Origin: Pseudocercospora fijiensis CIRAD86
Taxonomy: Eukaryota > Ascomycota > Dothideomycetes > Mycosphaerellales > Mycosphaerellaceae
Assembly (NCBI RefSeq): GCF_000340215.1
Contig: NW_006921541.1
Coordinates: 1,151,527-1,215,526 of the forward strand
Length of the DNA stretch: 64,000 nt
Reading direction: 5' to 3'
A program made the translations under genes and the position numbers. Below, piece after piece: positions 59,312-64,000 of the stretch. The notes under the pieces were generated by a model. It ran no database searches and had not been told where the DNA came from. It saw only the letters and a list, made by a program, of their open reading frames with translations. Numbering within the stretch: position 1 is the first letter of the stretch; each line of letters begins with the position of its first letter.

Positions 59312-60151
59312 ACCTATATAGACTCTAGCACTGAATTTAATAACGAATATACTAATCGGCTTAGTAAGATAAAGGCGGCGATTGCTAAGAAGCAATAGTT
59401 AGCTAAAGATAAAGCGAATGCCGCTAAGAAGAAGGAAGATAAGGCTATTAATGCTTAGCGAGTAAGACTAAACCTTACTAAGAGCCGGAAGGGCAAAGGG
59501 AAGAAGAAAGCGCCCTTACTAGACCCCGAGTCTAGTAGTAGTAGTAAGTCTAATGCTTATATTAATAAAGAAGAAAATAAGATAGACGAGGAAGCGGAGC
59601 GGAATAAGACTAATCTACTAGAAACAGTCTATCCGGAGGCGGACTTTAATAAAGAGGCGGTCTATAATTTATAGACTCTAGCGGCTTCTCGTTCCTTAAT
59701 AACGCCGGCCTCTTATTCTTTAGCAACGCTACGGCTAGTCGGTAGTACTAAGGCCTCTAAGAAGCGTAAGACAAAGCGAGAGTTAGCTAAAGAACCTCCG
59801 ACGATAGAAGCTAGTATAGCGGTATTAGTACGGTCGTTAAATAGCGGCGAAGTAGACGAGAATAGTTAGTATAAGCTAAAGCGGCTAAAGAGTAATGTTA
59901 GTGCGCTAAAGGCTTAGAATAACACTATTCTATCGCTCTTAAAGAATATAGCTAGCTACTAAGAATAGGGCTCTAAGCAAGTAAATCCGGTATAGGAAGG
60001 CCCTCCGGCGATTACCGAGGGTATAGAGGTCGATCTATCCTATATAGAATTAATTAGAGGTACTTATAGTAAAGCAGAGCTATAGGAATATATAGTAGCG
60101 GGTATAGACCTATTCGATCCGAGCGTAGATTTATCGTAGTTTAAGGGTTAA
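59312..60151 (+). pseudogene. Transposon ORF C, RIP-degraded, Lys-rich protein of unknown function
   Basis: One frame of 280 codons without frameshift, ending TAA TAA; all internal stops are TAG or TAA, as expected from CAG/CAA/TGG. The upstream start is not clear, and the 110-bp insertion lies just before. The protein is strongly charged: Lys/Ala-rich at first (AAIAKKQ, KSRKGKGKKKAPLLD), then Ser-rich, then a second basic stretch (KASKKRKTKREL) and an acidic, helical C-terminal part (VDLSYIELIRG, LFDPSVDLS). It resembles a coiled-coil or nucleic-acid-binding accessory protein, but I recognise no family. Confidence 0.5.
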
Positions 60152-61917
60152 TAAAATAGTATATTTGTCGCTTCCGCTATATAGCTATAAGATAGTCAAA
60201 TTTAGTCGTATTAAGTCGCGTAAAAAGTATATTATAGCTACGATATAGAAGATAAAGCGCTCCTATAATTATATATAGGTACCGGTACTACGTTATAGTA
60301 AAATATAGTAGTAAAGGATATAGCTTAGTATATATATATATCTCGACTAAAATAAAGTTTACCTCTACGAAGGTCCGCGGAGGCGGCCGGACTACCGAGA
60401 ATACATTGCCTCGAACCCTCTTATCCGTTATTAAGTGCTAATTGCCCGTCTACGTCGTCGCTTCCGTACGTATATTCGCTATAGATAGACAGGCTCTTCT
60501 AGGATAGGTGTATCGCCGTATAGATATAGATATTCCGTAGTAGATAGAGGTCTTATATTAAAGCGCGTAGTGTACTAATTGCTATCTCGTAGGCAGGTAT
60601 AAAGGTTTGTAAGCAAAGTAGCCGTTAGATAATAAGACGAGATAGGCTAGTTGCTAATATATTATGCTTAGTAAGGCCTAGATATNNNNNNNNNNNNNNN
60701 NNNNNNNNNNNNNNNNNNNNNNNNNNNNNNNNNNNNNNNNNNNNNNNNNNNNNNNNNNNNNNNNNNNNNNNNNNNNNNNNNNNNNNNNNNNNNNNNNNNN
60801 NNNNNNNNNNNNNNNNNNNNNNNNNNNNNNNNNNNNNNNNNNNNNNNNNNNNNNNNNNNNNNNNNNNNNNNNNNNNNNNNNNNNNNNNNNNNNNNNNNNN
60901 NNNNNNNNNNNNNNNNNNNATAATAGTATACTAGATCGCCGTATAGATAGAGCATTCTCCGTTTATCTATAAGACGCCGTATTCGGTTAGGAATAGGGGA
61001 ATCTTGCTAGATAGACTAGTTATTTATTCTGCCCTCGTATAGGCCGAGGAGAGACGATAGTATACCGTTAGGTATAATAATACCTTAGAATTTGTAGCTA
61101 TGCTTCTTCTTATGCCCCGTATAGTAAATCCGTTAATCGTAGGTAAATCGAAGAGGCCTTATAGTACCGCGGAAAGTACTATTAATAAAACCCTAAAAGT
61201 TGCCTAAATAACTAGCTCTTTTAATACTACGTACGAAGCCTCTTATAATATAATATCGTCTTAATCGTAGGTACTAATAAACAAGGCTTCTAAACTGCTC
61301 TTAGATATAGAGTATTATATCTAAGAAGATTGTCGATAGAAAGCACTTCGGTCGTCTAAAATAGTTAGTTAGGTCCTTCTAGCGACACGGATACGATAGC
61401 CGCCGATATATAATATAGAATGCTAACTCCGGCTCGTAGACGTAACGATTAGACTATTATATAGTATCGATTCGTAATATAATAGCTAGGAAGCGAATCT
61501 CTACCTTACTAAACCTATTACCGCGGTAATTAGCTAAGCGTAGCGGTAGTAAGGTCCTTCTAACCTTCTAATATATACTAGCTATTAATAATAACCTCTA
61601 TATTAATAATAACAACCTCTACCGGCGACGTACCTATATTTATCTTCTACCTTTATATCGATATAGTTATCTAGACTCTATACCTTCCTTGTATACGGAA
61701 TCGTCGGCCGCGAGCGGAAACTACGGTCTCTACGCCTCGTATATACTAAAGCGATTAATATAGCGACGATTACTAGTAGGCGCGACCTTACCGCCTTTAC
61801 TTTAGCTATTTTGCCTATACTATACGCGCTACGCGCTCGAAAACACGATATCTACACGAAGCGGAAGAGAAGGAATACTAGGCCTATTCGAGGCTCTTAG
61901 CGGAGCTAGAGCGGCGC
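60152..61917. other. Right part of the transposon, no gene recognised
   Basis: RIP-degraded DNA on both sides of an assembly gap. I tested several frames near 60.4 and 61.5 kb and found no readable protein. A transposase gene for the TIRs, if there was one, would most likely have been here. Confidence 0.5.
60686..60919. other. Assembly gap (234 N)
   Basis: A run of N within the transposon. The true length of the missing sequence is unknown. A 95-codon ORF reported across it is an artefact. Confidence 1.
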
Positions 61918-61966
61918 CTAGAGCGGCACCTGGAGCGGCATCAAAAGGCGTGGCGAAATCCGTCTA
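61918..61966 (-). repeat. Right terminal inverted repeat of the transposon
   Basis: Partner of the left repeat. Read from the outside, it contains three contiguous 12-bp units related to TGCCGCTCTAGG (61,940-61,929; 61,928-61,917; 61,916-61,905), one more than the left end has at this place. Confidence 0.95.
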
Positions 61967-61970
61967 ATAA
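61967..61970. repeat. Right copy of target-site duplication (ATAA)
   Basis: Directly follows the right inverted repeat; matches 48,472-48,475. Confidence 0.7.
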
Positions 61971-62700
61971 GTCAAGGACATCATCATTTCACTCCTGTCG
62001 CTTTGCCGCGGGCAGGCGGTGCGATAATTTTGCCGATCACTGGAATTGACGGAGTGAATGGGAGCCATGACTACTTGACGATCTAGGTGAACAAGAAGTC
62101 AGTGGACGATGCTGGATTTGATGTAATGTTCATGATGCAAAAGCTTCAAGTCGCGATGCCACCTGCCAATCCGTCCTCATAGGCTTATAGTACGTCGCCT
62201 CCCATAGAGGCCCGCATTGGCACGAAGGATTTGACTTCAAAGCTCATCCAACTGCAACAAGGAGTGTACCTTACCAGAGATCTGGTAGCAAATAAACGAA
62301 CACCTTTTACGAATCGCTATACGCTTCACTGCATCGTACTGAGCAAGGATGGCATTTCTACGTTCGACGGGGTGCCCTCAACGTCCGTTCACAACCCGCG
62401 GCTGTGACATGAGCCTGTGTCCAGCTGGTCATTCTCATCTTGCAAGCCATTTCGACAATGTGACCCGACATCCCTTTGAAGTTGTGAAGAGTGAATGAAG
62501 AAGGCTGTGAGAGAGATTATGGATTCTTGAGGTTGTGCTGCTGCTGAACGCTCTAGACTACATTTCTCGTTTCATGTTCATGTTGACTCTGCGGCTTTTG
62601 GGTATCGTGAATGCAAACTGGCCCTATCCATCAGTATCCTTAGGAGATATCTCACCACCAGCGCCTTGCTTGCTTGAAAGCATTCTGGGCTCGACCAAAT
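61971..62700. other. Right flank of the transposon and 3' flank of the phosphatidylserine synthase gene
   Basis: 730 bp of ordinary composition, with no RIP signature. It should contain the synthase's 3' UTR and terminator. No other feature recognised. Confidence 0.5.
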
Positions 62701-63515
62701 TTATGGCTTCGGAACGTGCAGCGTCTTAGACAACATGCAGGATCCGTGGACCAAGAAAAGACCAACGATGGGGTGGAACTCCAAGATGGTGCCTTGCATG
62801 ATGGTGCCCAAGGGTACGCTCTCCTGAATCCAGTCCTGCGTTGTCCAGTAGGCCATCAAGGCAGCAATGCTCAAGCTCGTGGGGATGGGGAGTCCCTCAA
62901 AGTACTTGGCCTTGCCGTTCTTGTCCTTTGGTACATTGCCAGTGGTGACATTGAATCGCGCCAATCGTGCGAGTCCAGCTAGCACGAAGCAGGTGAGGAA
63001 GAGTTGGTCGAGGGGTGTTCGGATGCCGAGGGAGAAGGCGCATGCAGCAGGAGCACAGCCGAAGGAGATCTGCGCATGGTTGTATCGTGTTAGCGGAAAG
63101 GGTGTATCTTCAGAATGAGTGTGTGGGCATTTCATACCAGATCTGCTAGCGAATCCAATTCTGCGCCCATCAGACTGCTCTTCTTTCTCCACCTTGCCAC
63201 TGCGCCGTCAAAGAAATCAAAGAACATGCCCGCGTAAGGCAGTGCCAAGGCAGCCCACAAATTCGCCTTCTCTTGTGGTGGACCTGCAATGTAGCGCATG
63301 GAGAAAAGGATGGACATGACGCCGCAGAAGCCATTCATGAGCGTGATCAAGTCGGCGAGGTGGTAGGCTCGTATTAGGCTGAAGTGGCCGGGGTTTGGAT
63401 CGTTCAAGAGGCGCGACTGCTTGTCTTGTGCTGTGTCCAAGTCAGCACATCCTCTGAGCATGCGTACGCAAGGACTTTTGTTGTGCATACCAGTCGCAGT
63501 CGTAGTCGTTGGCAT
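62701..63515 (-). CDS. CHO1: CDP-diacylglycerol--serine O-phosphatidyltransferase (phosphatidylserine synthase), three exons
   Basis: Integral ER-membrane enzyme making phosphatidylserine from CDP-diacylglycerol and serine. Exons: 63,515-63,491 (25 bp); 63,430-63,138; 63,069-62,701. The introns are 60 bp (GTATGC...CACAG) and 68 bp (GTATGA...CGCAG). The product is 228 residues. The CDP-alcohol phosphotransferase signature is complete: D83, G84, A87, R88, G97, D101, D105 ([13 protein letters not shown]...GAELDSLAD). Other family blocks are [15 protein letters not shown] near the N-terminus, and [24 protein letters not shown] and [10 protein letters not shown] in the C-terminal exon. The start is inferred: the tiny first exon (MPTTTTAT) is the only ATG that splices in frame to the conserved part. 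Somewhat short at the N-terminus compared with relatives. Its 3' end is 735 bp from the transposon. Confidence 0.9.
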
Positions 63516-63881
63516 GTCTGCCTCCCCCACCCCACATCCAATCACATCAATTCTGTGTTTCCGGCTTTGCCCTTTGCCTTGTTGCCTTGCGATTGATCGA
63601 TGTGCGTCGGATAGCAATAGCAATACTTGATACTGCAATTTTGGTGGGTTTGAGTACAGCTTGCAGAGGCTGGCGCGGAATATCAAGGCCAGCAATATCT
63701 TCACGGATGCTTTGGTAGGTTTTGTCTTGTTCTCGTTCTTGCTGCGCCCAGAAACGGCCTGCAGGGTGACGAGGGTGACGACATGCCTGCCTTGCGCGAC
63801 ATCAGGTGACTTCGTGTTTCGTGCTGCTTTGCACGGATCAACAAACACGATCACGATACATGCCAATCTCTACCATGACCC
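63516..63881. promoter_or_regulatory. Divergent promoter region
   Basis: 366 bp between the starts of the phosphatidylserine synthase (minus) and a plus-strand gene that leaves the window. No specific motif recognised. An ATG at 63,875 opens only a short ORF that overlaps the next start. Confidence 0.4.
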
Positions 63882-64000
63882 ATGGCCGCCGTCGCCGCAC
63901 CTTCGAGCCTCTGCAGCTCCATATTCCCCTCACGCAGTCCTGAGTCTCGACCATCAGACGCAGCGGCCGCACCATTTGACCAAGCATGGCGTTCTGCAAC
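63882..64000 (+). CDS. First codons of an unrecognised gene, cut by the window end
   Basis: ATG at 63,882 in a good context (ACCCATGG), followed by 39 open codons to the end of the window, starting MAAVAAPSSLCSSIF. The stretch is rich in Ala, Ser and Pro and could be a mitochondrial or disordered leader. Too short to identify, and the ATG at 63,875 (frame -1) closes quickly. Confidence 0.4.
   Translation, partial: MAAVAAPSSLCSSIFPSRSPESRPSDAAAAPFDQAWRSA

Larger units (their letters stand above)
48476..61966. mobile_element. 13.5 kb RIP-degraded transposon with TIRs and Helitron-type RepHel gene
   Basis: Bounded by 49-bp terminal inverted repeats (48/49) and ATAA duplications. Composition changes abruptly at both ends. 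Inside, TA is over-abundant, many CAG/CAA/TGG codons have become TAG/TAA, and CpG is retained: the classical RIP pattern. Contents from left to right: decayed plus-strand ORF A; RepHel pseudogene (minus), about 7.5 kb; array of about 82-bp repeats; Cys-containing fragment; decayed plus-strand ORF C; a 1.8 kb right part without a recognised gene and with a 234-base gap. Helitrons lack TIRs and target duplications, so a nested insertion or chimera is likely. I found no DDE transposase that would explain the TIRs; it may lie in the unread right part or be missing. Confidence 0.9.

Noticed and set aside
58962..59321. 119-codon plus-strand ORF in the transposon
   Set aside because: It is open partly because it crosses the un-RIPed 110-bp insertion; the flanking RIPed sequence does not support it as a conserved gene.
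60668..60955. 95-codon minus-strand ORF
   Set aside because: Almost all of it is the N gap.
1..64000. tRNA or rRNA genes
   Set aside because: I looked for B-box-like GGTTCGA sequences (for example near 34,520) but found no matching A-box, stems or anticodon; a dedicated scan could still find one.

Overview
The window is nuclear DNA of a filamentous ascomycete, most likely a Dothideomycete of the Mycosphaerella/Capnodiales kind. The reasons are spliceosomal introns of about 50-80 bp with GT..AG ends, fungal-type regulators, a DHN-melanin gene cluster in the Dothideomycete order, and a transposon mutated by RIP (repeat-induced point mutation, CpA to TpA on both strands). I identified genes from motifs and remembered family architecture; no database search was possible.

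Region 1 (1-27.4 kb) is the DHN-melanin cluster. It holds a tetrahydroxynaphthalene reductase (BRN1/THR1 type, minus), a Cmr1-type regulator with two C2H2 fingers and a Zn2Cys6 cluster (minus), about 12 kb of apparently gene-free DNA, and the intronless naphthalenone synthase PKS1 (plus; SAT-KS-AT-PT-ACP-ACP-TE). The PKS makes 1,3,6,8-tetrahydroxynaphthalene, the reductase makes scytalone and later vermelone, and Cmr1 should activate both. Scytalone dehydratase is not in the window.

Region 2 (27.4-48.5 kb) is mostly housekeeping and membrane genes: prefoldin subunit 3 (six exons), Mediator subunit 14, the vacuolar permease Atg22, three or four unrecognised genes (one with a zinc finger and three 31-residue repeats), a CFEM/seven-helix PTH11-type receptor, and a secreted heme-thiolate peroxidase.

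Region 3 (48,476-61,966) is a 13.5 kb transposable element. It has 49-bp terminal inverted repeats (48/49 identical) and an apparent 4-bp target duplication, ATAA. Most of it is a heavily RIP-mutated minus-strand gene for a Helitron-type RepHel protein (DUF6570-like region, Helitron-like N domain, HUH nuclease, PIF1 helicase). Helitrons normally have neither inverted terminal repeats nor target duplications, so this is either a Helitron nested in a TIR transposon or a chimeric element. It also carries two other decayed reading frames, an array of about 82-bp repeats, iterated 12-bp terminal motifs, two copies of a tiny GC-rich palindromic insertion, and a 234-base assembly gap.

Region 4 (62.7-64.0 kb) holds a phosphatidylserine synthase (minus) and the first codons of a divergent gene that leaves the window.
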